From: Mesobacillus maritimus | GTDB lineage: Bacteria; Bacillota; Bacilli; Bacillales; Cytobacillaceae | DNA length: 64,000 bases | Assembly (NCBI RefSeq): GCF_019749255.1 | Contig: NZ_JACWFH010000009.1 | Span: 248,001 to 312,000 of the forward strand | Direction of reading: 5' to 3' | Shown here: positions 1-8,409 of the stretch, piece after piece | Layout: every line of letters starts with the position of its first letter | How positions within the stretch are numbered: the first letter of the stretch is position 1 | Made by a program: the position numbers and the translations under genes | The notes under the pieces: model-generated | What the model was told of the DNA's origin: nothing | Databases searched by the model: none | What the model saw: the letters and a program-made list of their open reading frames with translations, nothing else

Positions 1-696
1 TGCCTTCACCCAACCTAAGACTCCTCTTTCACTACTAGGTTGAGTGCTTAATAGGTAATATATTTCCCCCTCAACATCTGCCTGTTTTTTTATATAGTAA
101 ACAGCATTTGTGTATGTTGCACCTGCAGTGAATGATGTGGAATGGTTACCTATGTTTTTGTAAATTTTTACATTGCCATTGCGAAAATGACCTAACCTGC
201 TTGTTGTTACTTCCTCATAGACAGGCAGGTCGGCGATTAGAGTCTGTACTTCTTCCTCTATCTCAGTGTTATTTTGTTTATCATCCACACTTAGAGTTGA
301 GTTTATTTCTTTAGGAGTTAATTCGACTGCTGACCTTTTTCCTACAGTAGATGTATCCTGAGGATCACTATTCAAGTTGACCTCTGGTATAATGGTTGAT
401 TGCGGCTCATCAAGTGACTCTGGTACACGAACAGTATTATCATCGTTCTCACTTGTTTTTTGAATTACATTTTCTTTTTCTTGACTATTAGTTTGCTCAA
501 CTAATTGATCTTCTTCATTAAGATTATCATTTGTAGTAATTTCTTGATCACCACTTGAAACTATAGTGGTTTCTAATTCCTCTTGCTCACCCATAAAATC
601 CACAATGGTATTATCTGTAAAATTTGCTGATGCATAATATGGTACTAGCAAGCTAAAAATCATAAAAAATATAAATAATTTAGAAATGCTCTTCAT
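1..696 (-). CDS. Secreted GW-module cell-wall protein, N-terminal part only
   Basis: The reading frame is open from an ATG at 696 to the window edge, giving 232 codons with no stop, so the protein continues outside. GGAGG lies 5 bases before the ATG. Residues 1-24 form a signal peptide (MKSISKLFIF...YASA). About 130 acidic, Asn/Thr/Gln-rich residues follow, typical of an extended wall-spanning linker. From about residue 160 the sequence matches a GW (SH3-like) module, with a Tyr-rich strand and the diagnostic Gly-Trp at 228-229. In established families GW modules hold amidases, glucosaminidases or invasins on teichoic acids. No catalytic domain is visible in the part present, so the enzyme activity, if any, cannot be named. 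The position next to glycopolymer genes fits a protein that binds that polymer, which is inference. Confidence 0.75.
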   Translation of the reverse strand, partial: MKSISKLFIFFMIFSLLVPYYASANFTDNTIVDFMGEQEELETTIVSSGDQEITTNDNLNEEDQLVEQTNSQEKENVIQKTSENDDNTVRVPESLDEPQSTIIPEVNLNSDPQDTSTVGKRSAVELTPKEINSTLSVDDKQNNTEIEEEVQTLIADLPVYEEVTTSRLGHFRNGNVKIYKNIGNHSTSFTAGATYTNAVYYIKKQADVEGEIYYLLSTQPSSERGVLGWVKA

Positions 697-1143
697 TATA
701 ACCTCCATTTGCGAATGCTTGTCATTTTTCAAAGCAATTACATGAGGCTATATTCTTTTTCAGTATTCCTAATCCCATAGATTTCTATAGTCGCTTTTTC
801 CTTAATACTAAAAAATAACCTCACTTCATGTAATGTAGATACGCTATGAAAATAGCTTAACAGGAACATCAATTATCAACTAAGCGTCAATTAATCTATT
901 AAAACATCCAAACACGTTTAGTCTTTTTTCGACAGTAACAAATTTTTGAAAGTGAACACTCCCCCACCTTTTCTAGCATTCTTAAAGTTACAAAGACTAT
1001 TATCCTTCACAAATATGATTTTGTGAACAGCTTTTCGGCAACTTTTTCAATTTATCTAATGGTAAGTACTGTTACTCTTTATTACAAATTTTCACATCAA
1101 ACGACATAAAGCAAGTTATCTACTATATTATCCTTTACATATG
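697..1143. other. Intergenic stretch without a supportable gene
   Basis: No open frame with a ribosome site is seen on either strand. The stretch must hold the promoter of the leftward GW-module gene. I could not pick a convincing -35/-10 pair. Confidence 0.5.
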
Positions 1144-1177
1144 AAAACCACCAACATCATATGAGTTGGTGGTTTTT
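1144..1177 (-). terminator. Rho-independent terminator of the first TagF-like gene
   Basis: AAACCACCAAC and GTTGGTGGTTT form a perfect stem around a 9-base loop, 9 bases beyond the stop codon at 1186. A T-rich tract follows the stem on the rightward strand too, so it may work in both directions. Confidence 0.8.
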
Positions 1178-1185
1178 CATTTTTT

Positions 1186-2367
1186 TTAGTTACTTAAGAT
1201 GACTTCATTAACAACTCTCTTAGTTGAGTGACCATCTTCCAAGTAACAAAATTTGTTATAAAAATTAAAATATCGATCGGTGGTATCCACTTTTTGCAAC
1301 GCTTGTTTAATCTCAGTAATTACCTCCGTTGTTGTGCGAACTAACGGCCCTGGAGCGTCTTTCTCCAGGTCAAAATAAAAACCTCTTATATCATTTCGGT
1401 ATTCATCAATGTCATAAACATAGAAAATCATCGGTCGATTTAAGTTAGCATAGTCAAAAAATACAGAGGAATAATCCGTTACTAAAACATCACTAATCAG
1501 ATATAACTCTTGTATATCTTCATGCTTAGAAAAATCAAATGCGAATCCTTCATACGAATCAAGGTCAAAATTTTCCGCTACTAAATAATGCATACGAAGA
1601 ATAACGATATATTCATTTCCTAATTCTTCTCTCAGTGTTGCTAAGTCCAAGTGTAAATCAAACTTGTAGCGTCCTACTTGATAGTATTGATTATCTCTCC
1701 AAGTAGGAGCATAGAGAATCACTTTTTTATCTTTTGGAATATTATGCTTTTTTTTAAATGCCATAGCATGGTTGGCAATATCATTTTTGTAAAAAACATC
1801 ATTTCTTGGATAACCTGTTTCAATTATGGTCTTATCAAAACGGAATGCCCTTTTAAAGATTTCTGTTGAATATCGATTAGGAGAAACCAGGTAATCCCAA
1901 TTCCTCGATTCTTTATAAAAGTTTTCCTTATACTTTTCAGTTGAAGTTCCTGGCATCAATACTTCTTCCATATCATGGGCAAGCTTCTTTAAGGGAGTTC
2001 CATGCCAGGTTTGTAAATAGATTGTTTTCTTTGGTTTCGGAATCCAAATTGGCATACGACTATTCGTCACCCAGAAAGCTGCCCTCCCCATTAGAAATAA
2101 CCATTTTATTGAAAATCTCTTTATATATGGGAGGTTTTTTTCGATAAAAGCCTTTTCAAACTGGGGATCCACGCTCCAGTACATTTCATATTCAGGGTGA
2201 TTTTCCTTAAGGTACTCATAGATTGCCCTAGGATTGCAGCTATATTGTTTTCCTAAAAAACTCTCGAACATAATAAGTTTCTTTTTCCGAGGAAGAATAG
2301 AAATAAGTTTAAACAGTATTTTATAAGCTAATTTTGTTATAGACAGTTTTTTTATATATGCAAACAA
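1186..2367 (-). CDS. TagF-type CDP-glycerol glycerophosphotransferase, stand-alone domain
   Basis: This 393-residue protein is essentially one Glyphos_transf domain (PF04464). Enzymes of the family transfer glycerol-phosphate (or ribitol-phosphate) from the CDP-activated donor to a growing teichoic acid chain at the inner membrane face. Visible motifs are TWHGTPLK (120-127, with the catalytic His), GYPRND (185-190), YAPTWR (219-224), RMH (258-260) and TDYSS (297-301). The TWHGTPLK form is that of TagF; TagB has a different WHA motif. The N terminus is short and basic, without the membrane-binding extension of full-length TagF. The start is a TTG with GAGGTGA 9 bases upstream; no better ATG exists. 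It is strikingly similar to the C-terminal half of the fusion protein at 8410-10545. It is divergent from the GT2 gene at 2577. Confidence 0.85.
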   Translation of the reverse strand: MFAYIKKLSITKLAYKILFKLISILPRKKKLIMFESFLGKQYSCNPRAIYEYLKENHPEYEMYWSVDPQFEKAFIEKNLPYIKRFSIKWLFLMGRAAFWVTNSRMPIWIPKPKKTIYLQTWHGTPLKKLAHDMEEVLMPGTSTEKYKENFYKESRNWDYLVSPNRYSTEIFKRAFRFDKTIIETGYPRNDVFYKNDIANHAMAFKKKHNIPKDKKVILYAPTWRDNQYYQVGRYKFDLHLDLATLREELGNEYIVILRMHYLVAENFDLDSYEGFAFDFSKHEDIQELYLISDVLVTDYSSVFFDYANLNRPMIFYVYDIDEYRNDIRGFYFDLEKDAPGPLVRTTTEVITEIKQALQKVDTTDRYFNFYNKFCYLEDGHSTKRVVNEVILSN

Positions 2368-2469
2368 CTCGTATGATCACCTCATGTTTAAAATAAATGT
2401 GTCTCTTTTAAGGGGGATGATTTTTATTAAATAAAATTACCCTTCAGCTTTCGCTCCTTCTCTAATACT

Positions 2470-2497
2470 TTGTCCTTTTCTTTCTTTATACTATAAT
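2470..2497 (+). promoter_or_regulatory. Sigma-A-type promoter of the GT2 gene
   Basis: TTGTCC at 2470-2475 and a perfect TATAAT at 2492-2497 are separated by 16 bases. They lie about 80 bases before the start codon at 2577, inside the divergent intergenic region. Confidence 0.55.
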
Positions 2498-2576
2498 ACA
2501 ATTGCTACCACTCGCAACAACTGGATCTACTTTCATCAAAATACATATAATAAGTTAACCTAGGGGGTCGAATCAC

Positions 2577-3905
2577 ATGAAAATTTCTATTATTATTCCT
2601 GTATTTAATGCAGGACCATATATAAGTAAAGCTGTCGATAGTATTATCACTCAATCTTTAGATTTTAGGAAGCACGTTGAGATTGTCTTGGTTGACGATG
2701 GGAGTACAGATCACTCAAAAAATATTTGCCTAAAATACGTTAGTCAGTGGCCGGAAAACATTAAATTTATTGAATGTAACAATTCGGGGCCAGCTCACGC
2801 GAGGAATATTGGATTAGACCATGTCTCTACTCGCACTGATTATATTGGATTTTTAGATGCGGATGATTATTTATCAGAGATTACTCTTGAAAAGGTAAAT
2901 TCATTTTTCTTAAAGAACCAAGATATTGACTTGGCTGTTATTCCACTTTATCACTTTGAAAGAATCGATACCCCTCACCGTCTAAACTACCGGTTTGATG
3001 AAGGCGATCGCGTTATCGACATTACGAAGGAATACCAAGCGATTCACTTCCATATAGGTGGTTGCTTTTTTAAAGCTACTCATTTTACCAATGAGAACAA
3101 ATTGCGGTTCAATACTGAATTGAACTTTTGGGAAGACGCTCTTTTAATCAATACCTTTTTATTAAAACATAACCAATACGGTGTTGTAGCTGATGCAAAG
3201 TATTATTATCGAAAACGAGCACAAGAAGATTCCTTGGTAAGTAATTCATGGTATAACAAATCTCGCTATACAGAAATGATAAAAAAATGCTACATAAGCG
3301 TAATTAATGAATCAAAACGTATATATGGTACAGTGCTTCCTTACGTTCAATTTTTGGTTATTTATCATATGAGGTTATATCTCTTCCCCAAAAATAACGA
3401 AATCATTTATAAAGTGCTTGACGAAGAAGAACTTAAGGAATTTTTCACAGCATTCGTTAGCCTCCTGCAAGAGTTCGAGGAAGAATATATAAAGAAACAA
3501 GATATGCCCTTTTATTATAAAAAATACATGTTAAATTTGAGAAAGAATGGCTGGCCTTATTTACCGGACCAAGGGAAATTAAAAAGGCAAAATGTAACTA
3601 TAACTAGCTGTAATCTTAATGGGTTTACCTGGTCAGTTGAAGGCCATTTTATGAATAAAGAATATATGATGAAACCTGCAGATCGTTTGTTTATTCAAAG
3701 CAAAAATAAAATTACTTATTTAACAAGAAAACCGTTACCTAGCAAATTGAGAACAATTTGGGGGACAATTGTACGGAACTATGAACATACAGGTTTTAAA
3801 GCTTCCCTTCCTTTTTATCGAATTAAATTCCAGTTTGGTCTAGAAATGGAAAATGGAGAGAGAATTCTTCTAAATAAAGTGAATTTATGGAATGTAAAAA
3901 AATGA
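2577..3905 (+). CDS. GT2 family glycosyltransferase with C-terminal beta-rich region
   Basis: The first 230 residues form a GT-A glycosyltransferase of family GT2: the opening ISIIIPVFNAGPYI strand, VDDGSTD (39-45) for nucleotide binding, and LDADD (93-97) as the metal-binding DxD. The middle is helical and contains PYVQF, which also occurs in the GT2 half of the 885-residue fusion at 5536. The last 100 residues are beta-rich and look like the sandwich region of that fusion. Sugar donor and acceptor cannot be read from sequence. The context suggests it decorates or primes a teichoic-acid-like polymer. The start ATG has a GGGGG-type ribosome site. It is probably co-transcribed with the acyltransferase gene 225 bases downstream. 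Confidence 0.8.
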   Translation: MKISIIIPVFNAGPYISKAVDSIITQSLDFRKHVEIVLVDDGSTDHSKNICLKYVSQWPENIKFIECNNSGPAHARNIGLDHVSTRTDYIGFLDADDYLSEITLEKVNSFFLKNQDIDLAVIPLYHFERIDTPHRLNYRFDEGDRVIDITKEYQAIHFHIGGCFFKATHFTNENKLRFNTELNFWEDALLINTFLLKHNQYGVVADAKYYYRKRAQEDSLVSNSWYNKSRYTEMIKKCYISVINESKRIYGTVLPYVQFLVIYHMRLYLFPKNNEIIYKVLDEEELKEFFTAFVSLLQEFEEEYIKKQDMPFYYKKYMLNLRKNGWPYLPDQGKLKRQNVTITSCNLNGFTWSVEGHFMNKEYMMKPADRLFIQSKNKITYLTRKPLPSKLRTIWGTIVRNYEHTGFKASLPFYRIKFQFGLEMENGERILLNKVNLWNVKK

Positions 3906-4130
3906 TAACAAACAAAGAGCAGAATCTCTATTTTAATAGGAAATTTTAGGTAACATTTTCGAAAGGTTATCATCCCAACAGTTGTCGTAGGAACAAGGTT
4001 TATTATCTGTGTCTTTAGATTAATACGAATAGCAATAGACAAGCCTATTATGCACTACATAATGTAAAGAATTCTTATGGTCTAGAAATGAGGATTTATT
4101 AAACAACATTTCATTTAAGGAGACTGGGCT

Positions 4131-5162
4131 ATGGAGGAAATTAAAAAAAGATATAGTAATTTTGAATTATTAAAAGTTATATCAATTATTATGGTTTTAA
4201 TACTCCATTACTTTAATGGTAATATGGGTGGGGCTTTACGTCATGTACCAATATACTCTTATAACTATTACGTAATGCACTTCCTAGAAAGCATGAGTAT
4301 TATAGCGGTCAACTGCTTCGTTTTGGTGTCAGGTTATTTCATGATTGGAAAAAATCAAGTAAAACTTATCAAAGCATTAAACTTAGCAACTATAGCTATT
4401 TTTTATGGGGGTGTATTTTATCTGTTCACCTCTTTACTTGGCATAAATGGCTTAACCTTTAGTATTAAAGAGTTCTTACTAGCTTTAGTTCCCTTCTATG
4501 GTGCAAAGTGGTTTGTTGCATCATATATTGTTTTATTTGCTTTATCTCCATTTTTAAACAAATTATTAACACAATTAACAAAACGGCAGTTTCAACAATT
4601 CTTAATAGTTTTGATTGTGACACTATCAATTATGCCGACACTGCTTAGAGATCTTTCCTATAACGACAATGGATACGGTGTATTAAGCTTTGTTCTTCTC
4701 TACTGCATAGCTGCATATTTTAAGCTACATTATAGTAATTCATTGAGTAAATGGTTCTATTTGGGACTGTACTTATTGTCAGTAACAGTAACTTTTGGAT
4801 TAGCAATAACAGGATTCCAAAATTATGATTATAATTCTTTTTTTAATTTACTGAGTGCAGTTTCCATATTCTTATTTTTCTCAAAACTGAATATTGAATT
4901 TAAAGCAATTAATTATTTAGCTACATTTACATTTCCGATTTATTTGATTCACACTGAACCACCCTTAAGAGAAATAATTTTCCGAGACATATTAAGGACA
5001 AATCTCTTTTGGAATAGCAATTGGTTCTTTTTACACTTAGTAATATCCGTTACAATTATCTTCTTTGGATGTGTGCTAATTGAACTCAGTAGAAAGCTTT
5101 TTTTAAATTTATTTTGGAAGAGGGAAAAATTAAAGTATCTCAAGAAAGTTTCAATTGGTTAG
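4131..5162 (+). CDS. Membrane acyltransferase, acyltransferase-3 family
   Basis: This polytopic 343-residue protein begins with the family signature: a short basic N terminus, then FELLKVISIIMVLILHYF, whose His (about residue 27) is the conserved catalytic candidate. About ten hydrophobic segments follow. YFMIG (about 72) and the late FPIYLIHTEPPL segment also fit PF01757. Such proteins O-acylate sugars or polymers across the membrane. The acyl donor and acceptor are not evident. AAGGAG lies 8 bases before the ATG. The gene follows the GT2 gene on the same strand, which suggests acetylation of the glycan made by this cluster (inference). Confidence 0.8.
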   Translation: MEEIKKRYSNFELLKVISIIMVLILHYFNGNMGGALRHVPIYSYNYYVMHFLESMSIIAVNCFVLVSGYFMIGKNQVKLIKALNLATIAIFYGGVFYLFTSLLGINGLTFSIKEFLLALVPFYGAKWFVASYIVLFALSPFLNKLLTQLTKRQFQQFLIVLIVTLSIMPTLLRDLSYNDNGYGVLSFVLLYCIAAYFKLHYSNSLSKWFYLGLYLLSVTVTFGLAITGFQNYDYNSFFNLLSAVSIFLFFSKLNIEFKAINYLATFTFPIYLIHTEPPLREIIFRDILRTNLFWNSNWFFLHLVISVTIIFFGCVLIELSRKLFLNLFWKREKLKYLKKVSIG

Positions 5163-5416
5163 AGCCATATTCTCATGAGAGGATATAAAAGAAATATTAA
5201 AACACTTTGTTTTCTAGTAAGTACGAATTAGAGTTAACTTAAACTCATTTCTCAGTATTATTTAGGACAATTAGGTTATTAGAGCTTACTTTTTAGAATG
5301 CTCAATAAAAGTCAATGTGTTTGCTATAAAATTTTCTTAGCAGCTTTGAACTATAATTGTACACCTTTATCCCGGTTAAGCAATTTATACAATAGCTTTA
5401 TTAAATCTTCAGTAAG

Positions 5417-5469
5417 AAAAAACTGTATCCCAATTGTTTAACAGCAGTACAATTAGGGTACAGTTTTTT
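5417..5469. terminator. Bidirectional terminator between convergent genes
   Basis: AAAAAACTGTA and TACAGTTTTTT flank an inner CCAATTGT/ACAATTAGG pairing, giving a long stem with A and T tracts on both sides. It lies between the acyltransferase gene and the leftward 885-residue fusion gene and can serve both. Confidence 0.8.
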
Positions 5470-5535
5470 CTAATTTTCTTTACTTCATTTTTCTGAACTA
5501 ATCATTTATAGTATCCCAAATACCTTAAAAATCAT

Positions 5536-8193
5536 TTATTGTAAATTAAGGATTTCCTCATATACCCGTTTTCGATTATCAGTGTCAAATTTATAATAAA
5601 AGTTCGAAACTCGTTTTATATACTTGTCCTCCATAATACAACCTTTTTCGATTAGGTTAATGATACCATTGAGGGTTGATTCATAGTCATAATATACTGG
5701 TCCGAAACCATCTCTTTCATAGCTGAAGTAACCCTCTTGGTATAAGTGGCTTTGGTAGAATTCTTGTTCATCAAAATGGTTATAAATTATTGGCTTTTTT
5801 AAATATGCAAAGTCAAAAAAGACACTAGAATAATCAGTAACCATCATTGAATTCTTTTTAAACTCTTCTTGGTAATCTACTGGCTTCCTTTCAAGCTTAA
5901 TCCACTCGTTATCTTGAAAGTCATCAATCTGAATGGATATAGCTGGATGCAAACAAAACTTTCCTTTATAGTTGTACTTTTCCATTACCTTCAATAACTT
6001 TGGATCATTAATGAGTGAATTATAAAACTTAAAGTATTCACTTTCCTTAAATTGACTGCTATAGGTCCTTTGTTTTTTCTCATCTAAAGGGCCAGCAAGA
6101 TATTTTCGCCATGTCGGAATAATAAGGATTGTTTTATTCTGTCCAGAACTTTCACTTAATAAATTATCATATCTAGGGAATCCTGTAAGTTTGACAACAT
6201 CCTCATTATAGAAAAAGTCATAATTCAATATTGATTTATATTCCTCTTTACCAGCAGTAACGAAAAGTTTTATATCTTTACTGTATTTATTTAACCAACC
6301 TGAAATATCCTCTTTAGTGATTCCATGCTGTAGGAAGACAAATTTATATTTATATAGGTCCTTAACATACTTCTTTTTATTGCCAAAAGCGTTTATCACA
6401 AACTCATCAGCATGTGAAGAAATTAATTTTGAACACAATAAAAAGTAGAGCTTATATTTAAATGAATCATAATCAATAACATCACCAAACTTTTTCATTC
6501 GTTTAAAATCAGGGCTATCTTTAGAAATAACAAAATACGCTTTAATATTGTTATTTTTTTGACTTGCAATATATTTAAACATGTGCTCTGCATTGTCATT
6601 AGCCACTGTAATTCTATCTGACAACAGCCAAATTTCTTTTTTATTACCAAATAGATTTTGGAAGTACTTGACTAACATATACATCAATCTATAGAACATA
6701 ATATTATATTCTTTTTTTTCAAATAAGATTTTTTGAAATTTGAGTTCATTTTTCAAATGAGACTTCATCGTTCTCTTTTGTATAACTAAACGATTTTTGT
6801 GATGTTTAATTAATATATTCCCCTTTGTATAATAAGCATTTGCTAATTTACTTATCTTGGAGAACTTACCAAAATCCAACCTTATTGCTTTATCGTGTTG
6901 CCTATATTTAATCATTACTTTAACGTTTTTAACCTTTTTAAGTGGGATTTCAACCCTAAAGCCATTAATATTATAAAATGCTTCGTTAAATGCAATTGAT
7001 GTTTTGTTTCTTTTAACTTTTTCGACATTAATTACATCGCCATTATTTGTTTCAAAGTAAATTTGATAATCATCCTCAGGAAGTAGGAAATTTGAATACC
7101 CTTCAATAAGTAACATATTCTTATTAACCTCAAGAATCTCAATGACCAATTTATTCTTATTCGTTATCTTATCAATTTCGATATTATTAAAGGAAAAAAT
7201 CCCCTTTTTATATTGAAATTCTTTTCTAATATCTCTCCCATATTTTAAACACAGCGCCCAAACTTTATGTTCTCTCCACAGATGTCTTTGTTCCATTATG
7301 ATATCATCATCAATGTATTTTAATAATTCAACGATAGTATTTTTATATTTCTTTACCTCTTCTTCTGTTAATTGGTTAGACACTTGCCCCTTAATTCGCC
7401 ACTGCAAATCATACATAATATAAAATTGTACGTATGGGATAACTCGACCGAATTTCTCTATTGAATATTCCAAAGCATACTTCAAAGCGTACTCAGGAGT
7501 GTCGAAGTACCACCTCTTTGATTCCCCACTAATTTGTAAAGCTGATGAATTATCTTCCCGTTTTCGATAAAGGTACGTAACAGAACCCATCACCCCATAT
7601 TTTTGTTTATCTAAAATAATTGGTGTGAGGAACTTAGAATCCTCTGCAAACTTTAATCGGGTATCGAATTCAGAATTTCTTAGTGCTTCTTCTTTAATAA
7701 AAGTTGTCGGACAGCTTAACTGAATAAAATCGTAGTCCTCAAATATGTCAACTACTCGATCCTTTTTAAATTTATAGTCAAGCATATGATAACCATTTTG
7801 GGCACCGAAAAGTTTTATTCTTGCCGCAATGACATCTACCTTATCATTCCACTTTTCAAATTTGTCATAGACTTTTGTAAATGTATCGACTGGCCATAAG
7901 TCATCAGGGTCAAGGAAGTTAACATACTTACCCTTAATGTATTTCATCCCAAAGTTACGTGCTGCACTTACCCCTGAATTCTTCTGTTTTAGATATGTAA
8001 TATTCTCAGGGTATTTTTCTGAGTATTTTAAACAAATGTCTTCAGACGAATCAGCACTACCATCGTTTACCAGGATTAGTTGGATATCACTGAAGCCGAT
8101 ATCCTGATTTATGACTGATAATATTGATTCCTCTAAGTATTCATCAACATTATAAATTGGCATTATTACAGTGAACTTAAATTTATATTCCAT
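5536..8193 (-). CDS. GT2 glycosyltransferase / TagF-like glycerophosphotransferase fusion
   Basis: This 885-residue protein has three parts. Residues 1-230 are a GT2 domain (VNDGSAD 42-48, LDPDD 94-98). Residues about 340-450 are beta-rich and resemble an immunoglobulin-like sandwich. Residues about 515-885 are a CDP-glycerol glycerophosphotransferase domain with GFPRYD (671-676), PTWR (693-696), a later LHPAI and TDYSSVFFDF. The usual TWHG motif is replaced by LQHGITKED (621-629): His and Gly are kept but Trp is Gln, so acceptor handling may differ. The GT2 part resembles the separate gene at 2577. A fusion suggests that one protein both glycosylates and extends the same polymer, for example an alternating sugar-glycerol-phosphate backbone (inference). 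GAGGA lies 6 bases before the ATG. Confidence 0.85.
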   Translation of the reverse strand: MEYKFKFTVIMPIYNVDEYLEESILSVINQDIGFSDIQLILVNDGSADSSEDICLKYSEKYPENITYLKQKNSGVSAARNFGMKYIKGKYVNFLDPDDLWPVDTFTKVYDKFEKWNDKVDVIAARIKLFGAQNGYHMLDYKFKKDRVVDIFEDYDFIQLSCPTTFIKEEALRNSEFDTRLKFAEDSKFLTPIILDKQKYGVMGSVTYLYRKREDNSSALQISGESKRWYFDTPEYALKYALEYSIEKFGRVIPYVQFYIMYDLQWRIKGQVSNQLTEEEVKKYKNTIVELLKYIDDDIIMEQRHLWREHKVWALCLKYGRDIRKEFQYKKGIFSFNNIEIDKITNKNKLVIEILEVNKNMLLIEGYSNFLLPEDDYQIYFETNNGDVINVEKVKRNKTSIAFNEAFYNINGFRVEIPLKKVKNVKVMIKYRQHDKAIRLDFGKFSKISKLANAYYTKGNILIKHHKNRLVIQKRTMKSHLKNELKFQKILFEKKEYNIMFYRLMYMLVKYFQNLFGNKKEIWLLSDRITVANDNAEHMFKYIASQKNNNIKAYFVISKDSPDFKRMKKFGDVIDYDSFKYKLYFLLCSKLISSHADEFVINAFGNKKKYVKDLYKYKFVFLQHGITKEDISGWLNKYSKDIKLFVTAGKEEYKSILNYDFFYNEDVVKLTGFPRYDNLLSESSGQNKTILIIPTWRKYLAGPLDEKKQRTYSSQFKESEYFKFYNSLINDPKLLKVMEKYNYKGKFCLHPAISIQIDDFQDNEWIKLERKPVDYQEEFKKNSMMVTDYSSVFFDFAYLKKPIIYNHFDEQEFYQSHLYQEGYFSYERDGFGPVYYDYESTLNGIINLIEKGCIMEDKYIKRVSNFYYKFDTDNRKRVYEEILNLQ

Positions 8194-8342
8194 TTTATGT
8201 CCTCACTTTGATTGAAGTCTTATTCTAATTGCCTCTATTTTTTATGTACAGAAAGCCGTATCAATATTATCTATTATAATTAACCTTTACACAGTATTAA
8301 ATTTTTATACTTTTAATGAACCAGTGTATATTCACATGGAAA

Positions 8343-8370
8343 AGCCCTCACCTAGGAAAGTTTGGGCTTA
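8343..8370 (-). terminator. Weak hairpin after the 711-residue fusion gene
   Basis: AAGCCC and GGGCTT pair over a 16-base loop and are followed on the leftward strand by only TT. It is a poor terminator, so read-through into the 885-residue gene is possible. Confidence 0.35.
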
Positions 8371-8409
8371 ATACTAAATGTGGTTACGCAGTGTTTATAA
8401 ACAGGCTAA

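Noticed and set aside
1186-2367. Assignment of the stand-alone transferase as TagB
   Set aside because: TWHGTPLK and GYPRND are of the TagF type; TagB has a WHA motif at this place and a different spacing.
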